NCBI GenBank assembly: GCA_018817905.1
Contig: JAHISS010000005.1
Span: forward strand, 1 to 33,744
DNA: 33,744 nt
Reading direction: 5' to 3'
Source of the DNA: Nanobdellota archaeon
Lineage (GTDB): Archaea; Nanobdellota; Nanobdellia; Pacearchaeales; GW2011-AR1
Part shown: positions 1-7,490 of the stretch, piece by piece
Position numbering within the stretch: position 1 is the first letter of the stretch
How the letters are laid out: every line of letters begins with the position of its first letter
Program-made: the position numbers and the translations under genes
The notes under the pieces: model-generated
The model's database searches: none
The model's input: only the letters and a program-made list of their open reading frames with translations
What the model was told of the DNA's origin: nothing

Positions 1-1
1 C

Positions 2-646
2 AAAAATTTCTTACAACAAGAATTGAAAAAAACAAAGCATATTCTTACCTTCGGAACAATCGGCTCTTGCAACATCGAAAGCGACATAGACGCAATTATA
101 ACAAAAAAGCCAACTTCAAAAACCTCTGACTTTTACAAAGAGATACATAATTTATTCGATGCTGTAGATAATTACTTGAAAAAATACAACGGAAAAGTAA
201 TTCGTTTTCCAATTGATGAAAATCTAACCCTCCTCGCTGCCAATTACGAAAAAAACGATTTGGCTTTCCACACCATGCTCTACACAAATTATCCGCAAAT
301 TGAAAGAGACTGGGGATGGTTCTTATTCGATGATGAAAACGTTAAAGACATAATCTCTAAATCTTCTTTCTTACTTGGTTCATTCGAAGACCTATCATCA
401 AAAGAATTTCAAAGATCAAGTTACTACGATCCTGCTTACATAATCCTTTACTGGTCTGATTTTATCAATTCAAACATCCCAGAAAAGAATTTAATAAAAA
501 TAATGAACGAAAACTTTAATTCAATTATCAAAAAGAAACTTAAATTTGATTCTGTTCCAAAAGCAAAGAACAAAAAAGAAATCCGAAAGGTTTTTTATGG
601 CGTGTGTGATACTTTAGATGAACTAAACGTTAACAAAGCAAAATAA
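2..646 (+). CDS. Nucleotidyltransferase-like protein, probably 5' partial
   Basis: The reading frame is open to the left edge, so the true start may lie outside the window; the first internal start is a TTG at 23. About 10-20 residues after it comes the stretch TFGTIGSCNIESDIDAII, with the GS...DxD layout of the nucleotidyltransferase (pol-beta) fold. The rest, rich in aromatic and acidic residues, matches no family I can name. The stop (644-646) is one base before the ATG of the AsnRS gene, so the two are probably co-transcribed. No promoter is visible inside the window. Seen: the motif and the open frame. Inferred: the fold. A specific substrate cannot be given. Confidence 0.7.
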   Translation, partial: KNFLQQELKKTKHILTFGTIGSCNIESDIDAIITKKPTSKTSDFYKEIHNLFDAVDNYLKKYNGKVIRFPIDENLTLLAANYEKNDLAFHTMLYTNYPQIERDWGWFLFDDENVKDIISKSSFLLGSFEDLSSKEFQRSSYYDPAYIILYWSDFINSNIPEKNLIKIMNENFNSIIKKKLKFDSVPKAKNKKEIRKVFYGVCDTLDELNVNKAK

Positions 647-647
647 A

Positions 648-1952
648 ATGAAAACAAAATTCCTATCAATCACAGAAGCCATGAACCAAGGCAAAGGCGA
701 AGTAGCAATAAGAGGTTGGGTCTACCGAGAGCGAGGCTCTAACAAACTGAAGTTCATCGTTCTAAGAGACAGCACAAACATAATCCAATGCGTCCTTGAA
801 AAAGAAAAATTCAAAAAACAATGGTCTGACATCGACAAGTTACAAATTGAAGCATCAATTGAAATCGAAGGAGAAATAAAAAAAGAAGACCGAGCACCTT
901 CCGGATTTGAAATCCACGCCAAAAAATTCAACCTCGTCGGAGAAAGCATAGAATTCCCAATAAACAAAGATCTAAACGAAGAACTCTTAGGCGACAGAAG
1001 ACATTTGTGGCTGAGGTCAAGAAAGATGACTGCGATTATGAAAATCCGCGACACAATTCTGGACGCCATGAGAGAACACTGGCACAAAAAAGGATTCTAT
1101 GAGTTTAACACGCCCTCAATAATCGGACTGCAATGCGAAGGCGGAGCAACTCTTTTCGACGTCGATTACTTCGGCAAAAAGCTGCATTTAGCGCAGACCT
1201 GGCAGCTCCACGCTGAGCCGGGAATCTTTGGTCTGGAAAAAATATTCACAATTCAGCCGTCATTTAGAGCCGAGAAATCTAAAACCTCCCGCCATTTGAC
1301 GGAATTCTGGCACGCCGAAATGGAAGTCGCTTGGGAAAAATTTCCTTATCTTCAGGACGACGCAGAAGAACTAATTAAACACATCGTAAAAAAAGTTTTA
1401 GAGAAAAACGAAGAAGAATTAAAGATATTAGAAAGAAACCCTTCTAAATTAAAACCAATCCTGAAAAAAAGATTTCCACGAATGACCTACACTGAAGCGC
1501 TGAAAATTCTCGAACAAAAGAAAATGAAAATTTCCTGGGGCAAAGATCTTAGAACAATCGAAGAAGATAAACTTTCAGAACTCTATGACACTCCGATAAT
1601 TGTCACGCATTATCCAAAGGACGTGAAGGCATTTTACATGAAAGAAGCAGAAGAACATCCAAAAGAAGGAAAAGTCGTCCTCGGATTCGATATGATTGCT
1701 CCAGACGGCTACGGTGAAATTGTCGGCGCTTCACAAAGAGAAGAATCAATAGAAAAACTTTCCCAAAACCTAAAGAACCAAGGTGAAAAACCAGAAGATT
1801 ATGAATTCTATTTCGACACAAGAAGATACGGCTCCGTCCCGCACGGCGGCTATGGCATGGGCGTCGAACGCGTAATCTCCTGGATTTGCGGCCTCGACAC
1901 AATCAAAGACGCAATGCCCTACCCGAGAACGATGACGAGGTTCTATCCGTAA
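648..1952 (+). CDS. asnS: Asparaginyl-tRNA synthetase
   Basis: Class IIb aminoacyl-tRNA synthetase of 434 residues that charges tRNA-Asn with asparagine in the cytosol. An N-terminal OB-fold anticodon-binding domain (residues 1-100, with AIRGWVYRERGSNKLKFIVL) is followed by the class II core. Motif 2 reads FRAEKSKTSRHLTEFW; the KSxTxRHLTEFW form is typical of AsnRS, where archaeal AspRS has FRAExHxTxRHLNE. Motif 3 is GYGMGVERVISWICGL near the C terminus. Because the anticodon domain is present, this is not the AsnRS-related asparagine synthetase (AS-AR), which lacks it. It starts one base after the upstream stop, suggesting an operon. The intron-containing tRNA-Asn(GUU) gene is in the same window at 17.9 kb. 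Confidence 0.95.
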   Translation: MKTKFLSITEAMNQGKGEVAIRGWVYRERGSNKLKFIVLRDSTNIIQCVLEKEKFKKQWSDIDKLQIEASIEIEGEIKKEDRAPSGFEIHAKKFNLVGESIEFPINKDLNEELLGDRRHLWLRSRKMTAIMKIRDTILDAMREHWHKKGFYEFNTPSIIGLQCEGGATLFDVDYFGKKLHLAQTWQLHAEPGIFGLEKIFTIQPSFRAEKSKTSRHLTEFWHAEMEVAWEKFPYLQDDAEELIKHIVKKVLEKNEEELKILERNPSKLKPILKKRFPRMTYTEALKILEQKKMKISWGKDLRTIEEDKLSELYDTPIIVTHYPKDVKAFYMKEAEEHPKEGKVVLGFDMIAPDGYGEIVGASQREESIEKLSQNLKNQGEKPEDYEFYFDTRRYGSVPHGGYGMGVERVISWICGLDTIKDAMPYPRTMTRFYP

Positions 1953-1953
1953 G

Positions 1954-1964
1954 GTTTATTAAAC
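1954..1964 (+). promoter_or_regulatory. TATA-like box for the gene at 1988
   Basis: GTTTATTAAAC begins just after the AsnRS stop and is centred about 29 bases before the ATG at 1988. This matches the leaderless arrangement of the window and is the main reason to place the start at 1988 rather than at upstream in-frame codons that would overlap asnS. Confidence 0.55.
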
Positions 1965-1987
1965 AAAATTTTTCTTATTCGAGTAAC

Positions 1988-2395
1988 ATGCCCAACAGAT
2001 TAATAGTCGATCAAGTATGCGAAGGAAGTAACTGTCAAAGAGACAGAGGTTACTGCACTCTAAGAGAAATCCTCACGCACTTCGGGCATTCAGAAATCCG
2101 GACGCCTGGAGATAACACTTGCCATAACGGTGGCGTATGCAGTCTAAAAGAGAAAATACTTCAAACAGACTTCACCGATAAAACCCTCACACAATTAAAG
2201 TGTTTAGAATTTTTTAAATACGTTGAAAGCAGATATCAAAGCCGAGACATCGGATGGAATAACGCTTTCGAGCTCTGGGTAGAAAGAGGCCACGCAATAG
2301 CATTCACAGAAATCTACGACATAGATTCCCCAAAAAAACCCAGAGATATTTATAGAGAAGTTATGTCCAGACCAATACAAGCACCGGTTACCTAA
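1988..2395 (+). CDS. Small cysteine-containing protein of unknown function
   Basis: A 135-residue protein I do not recognise. The ATG at 1988 was chosen because a TATA-like box lies about 29 bases upstream and longer versions would overlap AsnRS. The N-terminal half has six cysteines in CEGSNC, GYC, CHNGGVC and KCLEF, plus several histidines, suggesting a metal-binding or disulfide-rich domain. There is no signal peptide or membrane segment, so metal binding in the cytosol seems more likely than disulfides. The C-terminal half is mixed alpha/beta in character (WNNAFELWVERGHAIAFTE). It converges with the GNAT gene: its stop ends at 2395 and the opposite gene's stop begins at 2396, leaving no spacer. 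Confidence 0.75.
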   Translation: MPNRLIVDQVCEGSNCQRDRGYCTLREILTHFGHSEIRTPGDNTCHNGGVCSLKEKILQTDFTDKTLTQLKCLEFFKYVESRYQSRDIGWNNAFELWVERGHAIAFTEIYDIDSPKKPRDIYREVMSRPIQAPVT

Positions 2396-2944
2396 CTAAC
2401 CTATCTCAAACTCAATTCCCTTCCCAGATAGACCAACCGCATGGTAAGGCCCATGATCAATCTCCCTACCCCGACGTCCCAAAGAAGTTAAAACTTCTAA
2501 AGATCTTTTGTCTTCAACAGGAAAAACCGCCAGAGCTTTCTTCCCAATTTCACGGAGCTCAGCTTCCAAACCTTCATAAAGTCTACCTAAAACCTCACAA
2601 TAATCCCCAATCCGCGGATCGACACTTTCCCCTATTGCCCCAGAAGTTCTCTGCGCCCGATGTTCATACTCCGTCGCAGCAACATCATAAATCACAGTGA
2701 TCGTCCCAACAACTTTCCCATCCAATTCAGCAACCATGTTCACACTCCTTCCGTTCTTAATCGCTGGAACAAACAGATTTCTCACTTCATCAACAGAAAT
2801 CTCAGTCCTACGAGGAATAAACTTGAACATTCCTTCCTGACTCCGAACGCCATAATTCCAGTATTCTTGAAGATCAACGAAGTCTCTAGGAATTCCTTCT
2901 TCATTCAAATCATCCAAATTAGGTTTTCTGACAACTAAGGCCAT
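2396..2944 (-). CDS. GNAT-fold N-acetyltransferase-like protein
   Basis: A 182-residue protein with GNAT layout: a strand VAELDGKVVGTITVIY, a long loop, ESVDPRIGDYCEVLGRLYEGLEAELREIGKKAL where the acetyl-CoA-binding motif A and following helix should be, then a late strand (YHAVGLSG). The usual Q/RxxGxG/A signature is weak here, so the acceptor, and even acetyl transfer itself, remain uncertain. The ATG at 2944 lies 26 bases from the centre of a TATA box shared with the divergent metallophosphoesterase gene. It converges stop-to-stop with the cysteine-containing gene. Confidence 0.75.
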   Translation of the reverse strand: MALVVRKPNLDDLNEEGIPRDFVDLQEYWNYGVRSQEGMFKFIPRRTEISVDEVRNLFVPAIKNGRSVNMVAELDGKVVGTITVIYDVAATEYEHRAQRTSGAIGESVDPRIGDYCEVLGRLYEGLEAELREIGKKALAVFPVEDKRSLEVLTSLGRRGREIDHGPYHAVGLSGKGIEFEIG

Positions 2945-2963
2945 AGCATAATCTAGGACGAAC

Positions 2964-2977
2964 GTTTTTTAAATGTT
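2964..2977. promoter_or_regulatory. Shared bidirectional TATA box
   Basis: CGTTTTTTAAATGT lies midway between the divergent starts at 2944 (minus) and 2995 (plus). Its TTTAAA core reads as a TATA-like box on both strands and is 25-26 bases from each ATG, so one box can place two leaderless transcripts. Confidence 0.6.
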
Positions 2978-2994
2978 ACCCTCCTGATTTACCG

Positions 2995-3927
2995 ATGAAA
3001 CTCCTCGTCATCGGCGATCTTCACGGCCGCAAACCAGAAATCCATTTCAAGGACTTCGACGCAATAGTCCAAGTAGGCGACGTGTGCGACGACAAAAAAT
3101 TTAGACCCCATATAAAAAAATGGTTAAAATTCCTAAAAAAATCTGAAGAAAAAATTTCGCTAAGCTCATTCTTAGAGAAGGAAATCGGAAAGAAGGATGT
3201 AAAAAAGCTGGACAGGGATTCTTTAATCGGAGGAAGAAAGATTCTAAGATACCTAGATTCATTCAACAAACCAGTTTTTGTAGTTCCAGGTAACTGGGAT
3301 CAGAGTTATGGAGAAACAAGAATCAAAAACCCTGACAAGAGCAGTTACGATTACGAAAAATCGTTTTACGATTACTGGCTCGGCAAAAACATGAACCCTC
3401 GCCTCATCCGTGGCCTAAAAAACATCAAAGATTGCCAATTCAAACTTCATACATTCCAAGGAACCAACTTCATCGGTTACGGCTTAAGCAGCGGTCCAGA
3501 AGACCCAGAACTAAGAAAAAAATCTAAAAGAATAAAATACGAAAAAGGCCAATATGAAAAAATCCTAAGAACACACTCAACCTACATGGAAAGACTAAAA
3601 GGAGAACTCAAAAGGAAGATTAAAGGACCCATTGTATTCATCTCACACAACGTCCCCCATAACACCAAATTAGACAAAGTCAAAAACAAAAACTCCCCAG
3701 CCCATAATAAACATTTAGGCTCAACCGTCGCGCGCGAATTCTGCCAAAAAATCAAACCTCTCCTCTGCTTAAGCGGGCACATGCACGAATACTTCGGCAA
3801 AGACAAAATAAAAAATACAACCGTGATCAACGTCGGCTTCGGTAAAAACGCAAACGTCTTAGTCGAACTTGACCCAGAAAAGAACAAAATTAAGAAGATA
3901 ATGTTCAACAAGAGTTACAGGGGTTAG
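2995..3927 (+). CDS. Calcineurin-like metallophosphoesterase
   Basis: A 310-residue cytosolic phosphoesterase with the full set of dinuclear-metal motifs: GDLHG (D8, H10), GDVCDD (GD at 28-29), PGNWD (N100), SHN (H218) and GHMH (H262, H264). Between motifs 2 and 3 there is an enlarged helical, lysine-rich insert (about residues 35-90) compared with minimal members. The substrate cannot be told from sequence; members cleave phosphomonoesters, phosphodiesters or cyclic nucleotides. The start lies 25 bases after the shared bidirectional TATA box. The stop is one base from the end of the convergent gene at 3929. Confidence 0.92.
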   Translation: MKLLVIGDLHGRKPEIHFKDFDAIVQVGDVCDDKKFRPHIKKWLKFLKKSEEKISLSSFLEKEIGKKDVKKLDRDSLIGGRKILRYLDSFNKPVFVVPGNWDQSYGETRIKNPDKSSYDYEKSFYDYWLGKNMNPRLIRGLKNIKDCQFKLHTFQGTNFIGYGLSSGPEDPELRKKSKRIKYEKGQYEKILRTHSTYMERLKGELKRKIKGPIVFISHNVPHNTKLDKVKNKNSPAHNKHLGSTVAREFCQKIKPLLCLSGHMHEYFGKDKIKNTTVINVGFGKNANVLVELDPEKNKIKKIMFNKSYRG

Positions 3928-3928
3928 A

Positions 3929-4642
3929 TTAATTATAAGTCTTTTCATCAAGAATACGCATCAACCTTACAAACTCTTTTTCGATTTCCTTCACTTCATA
4001 AGGAATCTTATTTATCACATTAAGCCCATATTTGTCCTTCAGATAACAAAAAAGCGATTCCGCAGAGGCCCGGATATTATGCCTCGGAAATGTCTTAATC
4101 CGAGCAGACATTTCAAAATCAAGAATCACGAAATAAGGTTCTAATTTTTCTTGAGGCAAGACTCTAACTTTTTTGATTACATCAAAATTGCCATAAAGAG
4201 GAATCAAATGCTTTTTAACTTCCTTCTCAAAAGAAATTGGATTAAACCTCTTAAAACTTCTATGGTCTGGGAAAAACAGCGAATGAACTGGAATAAGACC
4301 AGGCGCCCCCTCCTCGATGCTGGCAAGATAATAGACCAACTCTTGCATAACCTTCTTAGTACACGTAGCAAGATAGTATCTCTCATGTTCTTTCTTTAAT
4401 TCTTTTTCAATTTCAGCGTAAAGCTCAGTTAACTCAATCAAGACTTCGCCAATTTTCACATCAGTCGCTGGAAAAATCAAAAGATCAATGTCGTGATGTT
4501 CCTTTTTGTCATAATTTGCCACAAGACCAAGAAATCCAAGTTTTTTTGGAACATGTTTTTTAAGAACTTCTTTAATTGCGCTTTCAAATAGGTTCACTAT
4601 TTTAACATCAACAATATGACGGTAGGTATGAATCGTTTCCAT
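3929..4642 (-). CDS. Predicted nucleotidyltransferase-like protein
   Basis: A 237-residue protein with KKLGFLGLVANYDKKEHHDIDLLIFP near residues 33-58. The small-residue turn followed by HDIDLL resembles the metal-binding DxD strand of nucleotidyltransferase folds, although the classical GS is replaced by GLVANY. A helical region follows and then a second domain with basic strands (VIKKVRVLPQEKLEPYF). I do not recognise the subfamily. A minus-strand TATA-like box (near 4664-4672) lies about 26 bases upstream of the ATG at 4642, consistent with a single-gene leaderless transcript. The window's first gene may be a distant relative, but only the motif is shared. Confidence 0.65.
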   Translation of the reverse strand: METIHTYRHIVDVKIVNLFESAIKEVLKKHVPKKLGFLGLVANYDKKEHHDIDLLIFPATDVKIGEVLIELTELYAEIEKELKKEHERYYLATCTKKVMQELVYYLASIEEGAPGLIPVHSLFFPDHRSFKRFNPISFEKEVKKHLIPLYGNFDVIKKVRVLPQEKLEPYFVILDFEMSARIKTFPRHNIRASAESLFCYLKDKYGLNVINKIPYEVKEIEKEFVRLMRILDEKTYN

Positions 4643-4686
4643 ACCATTTACAATAACTTTTAGGTATTTAACAGTTTCTCAAATAA

Positions 4687-4696
4687 TTTTATAAAC
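4687..4696 (+). promoter_or_regulatory. TATA box for the gene at 4717
   Basis: TTTTATAAAC is centred about 25 bases before the ATG at 4717. It is one of the clearest leaderless promoters in the window. Confidence 0.6.
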
Positions 4697-4716
4697 CCAA
4701 TATCTCTCTTAAGGTC

Positions 4717-5133
4717 ATGGCAAAAAAGAAGAAAGATGAAGACAAAGGAATGTCTCTCGACGACGCTTTTGCCGACGATGAAGACGTAGAATACGCCGAA
4801 GCAAAACCAAGAAAGCTATCTCCAAAAAAGACAGAAAAAATCGCAGCGCCAGACAATGATGAAAACATCAAGCTCAAAGGTTCAAAACCAATAACCGAAT
4901 TAAAGAAGGGCGACAAAATAAAAGTAAACTCATTGGATTTAGAAGTCGACGCCCACATCGTTTTAATCGACCACAACTCAACAAAAGAAATGGCAATCGA
5001 ACTCTTCGACCCAAAAACAGACAAAGACTACCAACTCAGATACTTTTCAGACCGCCCAGAAAACAGCGTTGAAGTTTACGAACTAATCGAAATTCTGTAC
5101 AGCAGACTTCCAGTAAAAAGGATTGAATGGTAA
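4717..5133 (+). CDS. Conserved-looking small acidic protein, unknown function
   Basis: A 138-residue protein I do not recognise. Residues 1-60 are low-complexity and charged (lysine-rich start, then aspartate/glutamate and KPRKLSPKK), so probably disordered. Residues 60-138 look like a small beta-rich domain: TELKKGDKIKVNSLDLEVDAH, then VLIDH and KEMAIELFDPKTDKDYQLRYF. The KGDKIKVNS start suggests a small barrel, but no nucleic-acid-binding motif can be defended. It has its own TATA box at 4687-4696. Its stop codon (5131-5133) overlaps the TATA-like box of the next gene. Confidence 0.8.
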   Translation: MAKKKKDEDKGMSLDDAFADDEDVEYAEAKPRKLSPKKTEKIAAPDNDENIKLKGSKPITELKKGDKIKVNSLDLEVDAHIVLIDHNSTKEMAIELFDPKTDKDYQLRYFSDRPENSVEVYELIEILYSRLPVKRIEW

Positions 5134-5163
5134 AATTTAAGAATACTTGCCCTATTCACAAAC

Positions 5164-5601
5164 ATGAGAAAACATCCGCAGACCAGCAGCACCGCATGGT
5201 TTAGTGCAAATCACGGACGAACAGTTCACCCGCTGACCGTTGTAGCCATTTTAAGCAGAGACCGCGGCAGACCAGATGGTCTCTATGAATTTCTGGAAAG
5301 AAGAAGGCATCTTATCCCTGCCAGCTATCATGATGGAGCAATAGACGGAGTAAAGCTATTTTTCCCAAAATTGAAAAGACCAAGTGAAATAGAAAGGATG
5401 TACAATCTTCCAACAGGTTCCTTAACAAAAATGCTCGCAAGAGTGTACGTCGAAGATGGCGTACTTCCAGGCGCATTAAGATTGCCGCAAAGTGCAATGG
5501 CAGATTTGTTAAATTCGGGATATTTAGCTAAAGCAGGCCCGATAAAAATAAGTCTTGGAAGAAAAAGCCACGCTTTCCTGAGAGCAAGGAACATCATATG
5601 A
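5164..5601 (+). CDS. Small basic protein of unknown function
   Basis: A 145-residue basic protein with no family I can name. It contains possible helix-turn-helix-like stretches (PSEIERMYNLPTGSLTKML and LPQSAMADLLNSGYLAKAG) that could suggest DNA or RNA binding, but this is only pattern resemblance. There is no signal peptide or membrane segment. The ATG at 5164 is about 26 bases from the TATA-like AAAATTTAAG (5132-5141), which overlaps the stop of the gene before it. It precedes the MBL-fold gene but has separate promoter spacing. Confidence 0.65.
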   Translation: MRKHPQTSSTAWFSANHGRTVHPLTVVAILSRDRGRPDGLYEFLERRRHLIPASYHDGAIDGVKLFFPKLKRPSEIERMYNLPTGSLTKMLARVYVEDGVLPGALRLPQSAMADLLNSGYLAKAGPIKISLGRKSHAFLRARNII

Positions 5602-5666
5602 CCCGAATAAAATGCCGCTAAACAAACAACAATTAAATTTATAATCACTCTTCTCTCCAGAATATA

Positions 5667-6335
5667 ATGCAGATAAAGGGGATAAATATTGAATTCTTAG
5701 GCCACTCTGGTTTCCTAATCAGTTCTGAATCTAAAAGAATCGCAATAGACCCATACAACATTTCTGACAACATCCCAAAAGCAGATTTAATTCTTGTCAC
5801 GCACAGCCACTACGACCACTGTTCCATCAAGGATATTGAAAAAATAAAAAAAGACAGAACAGTAATTGTTATCCCTGCAGACGCGCAAAGCAAAATCACA
5901 AAAATCAAAGACGTGGAAATGCAAATCATCGAACCAGGAGACGAACTAAAAATAGGCAACACGAAAATTGAAGCAATCCCAGCTTACAACACAAATAAAG
6001 ACTTCCACCCAAAAAGAGAAGGATGGCTCGGCTACTTGATAAAACTCAAAGAAATCATAATTTACCACGCAGGCGACTCTGACAAAATTCCTGAAATGAA
6101 AAACCTCACCGGCTACGGCAAACACGGAAACGAATTCATTGCATTACTCCCAGTCTCAGGAAAATATGTAATGGACGCCGAAGAAGCCGCAGAAGTCGCC
6201 TCGTTCCTCTCGCCAACCATCGCAATACCAATGCATTACGGCGCCGGCGTCGCTGGCACAACTGAAGACGCAGAAAAATTCGTGAAACTTTGCAAAGAAA
6301 AAGGCCTTAAGGCAGAGGTTCTGGAGAAGATTTGA
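5667..6335 (+). CDS. Metallo-beta-lactamase-fold hydrolase
   Basis: A 222-residue metal-dependent hydrolase of the L-ascorbate-6-phosphate-lactonase/UPF0173-like branch of the MBL superfamily. Visible ligands: THSHYDHC (H46, H48, D50, H51), HAGDSD (H134 and D137 region) and the late histidine in IPMHYG (H190). There is no beta-CASP insertion, so an RNase J/CPSF role is unlikely. The substrate is unknown. The ATG at 5667 is 25 bases after TTTATA (5638-5643). Only 46 bases separate it from the next gene, but that gene has its own TATA box, so a shared transcript is not required. Confidence 0.9.
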   Translation: MQIKGINIEFLGHSGFLISSESKRIAIDPYNISDNIPKADLILVTHSHYDHCSIKDIEKIKKDRTVIVIPADAQSKITKIKDVEMQIIEPGDELKIGNTKIEAIPAYNTNKDFHPKREGWLGYLIKLKEIIIYHAGDSDKIPEMKNLTGYGKHGNEFIALLPVSGKYVMDAEEAAEVASFLSPTIAIPMHYGAGVAGTTEDAEKFVKLCKEKGLKAEVLEKI

Positions 6336-6350
6336 TGTTAGCTATACAAA

Positions 6351-6360
6351 AATTTATATA
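6351..6360 (+). promoter_or_regulatory. TATA box for the DHH gene
   Basis: AATTTATATA is centred about 26 bases before the ATG at 6382, in the short gap after the MBL-fold gene. Confidence 0.6.
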
Positions 6361-6381
6361 TCTCATTTTTCAAGGAACAAG

Positions 6382-7392
6382 ATGGAAAACAACACCTTCC
6401 AAGAAATCTGGGAAGAACTAAAAAAATGCAAAAAAGTCGTAATGTCTTTGCACTACGGACCAGACGGAGATTCAATCGGGGCTTGCACTGCAATGAAATA
6501 TGTTTTAGAAAAACAACTCAACGCAGAAGTAACCTTAGTAAGTCCAGACACTTTAGCAGAAAACATGGCTAATCTTTCCCTAACAAAAGAAATAGAATTC
6601 AACAAAGATCTCTCTGACTTAGACCTAAAAAACTTTGATGCAATTATTTTCCTGGATTCTGGAATATACACTTGGGTAGCTGGGAGGGGAAAAGAAAATT
6701 TCTCATTACCAGAAAATCAAACAATAATCAACATAGACCATCATGGCACAAACACCCTTTATGGAACGTTAAATTATGTAGATGAAAAACAACCTTCAAC
6801 CTGCTCTCTTTTAATCGACTTCTTTGAAGAAAATAACATCGAGTTTGATAAAAAGCTGTCAAACAGATTACTGCTCGGTGTCTGCACAGATTCTGGATTT
6901 TTCACATTCGACACAAATCCTAACAAAGCAATCAAAGACGCTTCATTCCTAATAGAAAACGGAGCAGATTATCTCAACGAGATACTAAAACCAATCCTTT
7001 ACAACCAGCCATTAAAACTAAAAAAATATTATTCGCTCTTGACAAATCGTCTGAAAATAAACCGCGAAAAACGGTTCGCCTACAGTTACATAACACAAGA
7101 AGAAATTAAAGACTTAAATTTAAATATGGCAGAGGTAAGATTGGGTGTTAACGATTTACAATTTTTATCAGAAATTGATTTTGTCTTCACTTTATCTGAA
7201 ATGCAAGATTCTATCAAAGGTTCGTTTCGTTCAAAAAAACAAGTTGACGTTTCGCTTTTCGCAAAAGCTCTCGGCGGAGGCGGCCATAAATTCGCAGCAG
7301 CTTTTCAACTTCCAAAAACTTCTTTAGAACAAGCAGAAAAAAAAGTCATCGAAGCAATTGAAAAAGTCGGAATCCACAAAATCCAAGATTAA
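6382..7392 (+). CDS. DHH/DHHA1 phosphoesterase (NrnA/pAp-phosphatase-like)
   Basis: A 336-residue protein of the DHH family, whose stand-alone members degrade short oligoribonucleotides and dephosphorylate pAp. The N-terminal DHH domain has HYGPDGDSIGA (H24, D28, D30), FLDSG (D92) and the name-giving DHH in INIDHHGTN (119-121), then CTDSGFF. The C-terminal DHHA1 domain ends with the substrate-binding GGGGHKFAAA motif. Length and order fit NrnA-like nanoRNases better than RecJ, which is longer. It has its own leaderless promoter. Substrate choice between nanoRNA, pAp and cyclic dinucleotide cannot be settled from sequence. Confidence 0.92.
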   Translation: MENNTFQEIWEELKKCKKVVMSLHYGPDGDSIGACTAMKYVLEKQLNAEVTLVSPDTLAENMANLSLTKEIEFNKDLSDLDLKNFDAIIFLDSGIYTWVAGRGKENFSLPENQTIINIDHHGTNTLYGTLNYVDEKQPSTCSLLIDFFEENNIEFDKKLSNRLLLGVCTDSGFFTFDTNPNKAIKDASFLIENGADYLNEILKPILYNQPLKLKKYYSLLTNRLKINREKRFAYSYITQEEIKDLNLNMAEVRLGVNDLQFLSEIDFVFTLSEMQDSIKGSFRSKKQVDVSLFAKALGGGGHKFAAAFQLPKTSLEQAEKKVIEAIEKVGIHKIQD

Positions 7393-7426
7393 CCTCCTTC
7401 CAAACCATAACTCCAAACAACAATCA

Positions 7427-7437
7427 AATATTTAAAC
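7427..7437 (+). promoter_or_regulatory. TATA box for the ftsZ leader transcript
   Basis: AAATATTTAAA is centred near 7432, about 35 bases before the leader ORF ATG (7467). With normal archaeal spacing transcription would begin near 7458, giving a 5' leader of roughly 33 bases before ftsZ. That makes ftsZ one of the few genes here that is not leaderless. Confidence 0.55.
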
Positions 7438-7466
7438 GCCACTAACCCTTACCTCAGATTCACAAA

Positions 7467-7490
7467 ATGAAAGGAGGTACTAAAAAATAG
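7467..7490 (+). promoter_or_regulatory. Seven-codon leader ORF containing the ftsZ Shine-Dalgarno site
   Basis: ATG at 7467 opens a 7-codon frame (MKGGTKK) ending in TAG at 7488-7490, directly abutting the ftsZ ATG at 7491. Codons 2-4 form AAAGGAGGT, a strong Shine-Dalgarno sequence. A ribosome translating the mini-ORF would cover the site, and one terminating at the TAG would be placed to re-initiate at ftsZ. The distance from GGAGG to the ftsZ ATG (13 bases) is longer than optimal. It may be regulatory or a chance ATG inside a normal leader. Confidence 0.45.

Noticed and set aside
3929..4642. Could be a second MNT antitoxin
   Set aside because: It is twice the size of an MNT protein, lacks the GS signature, and has no HEPN partner beside it.
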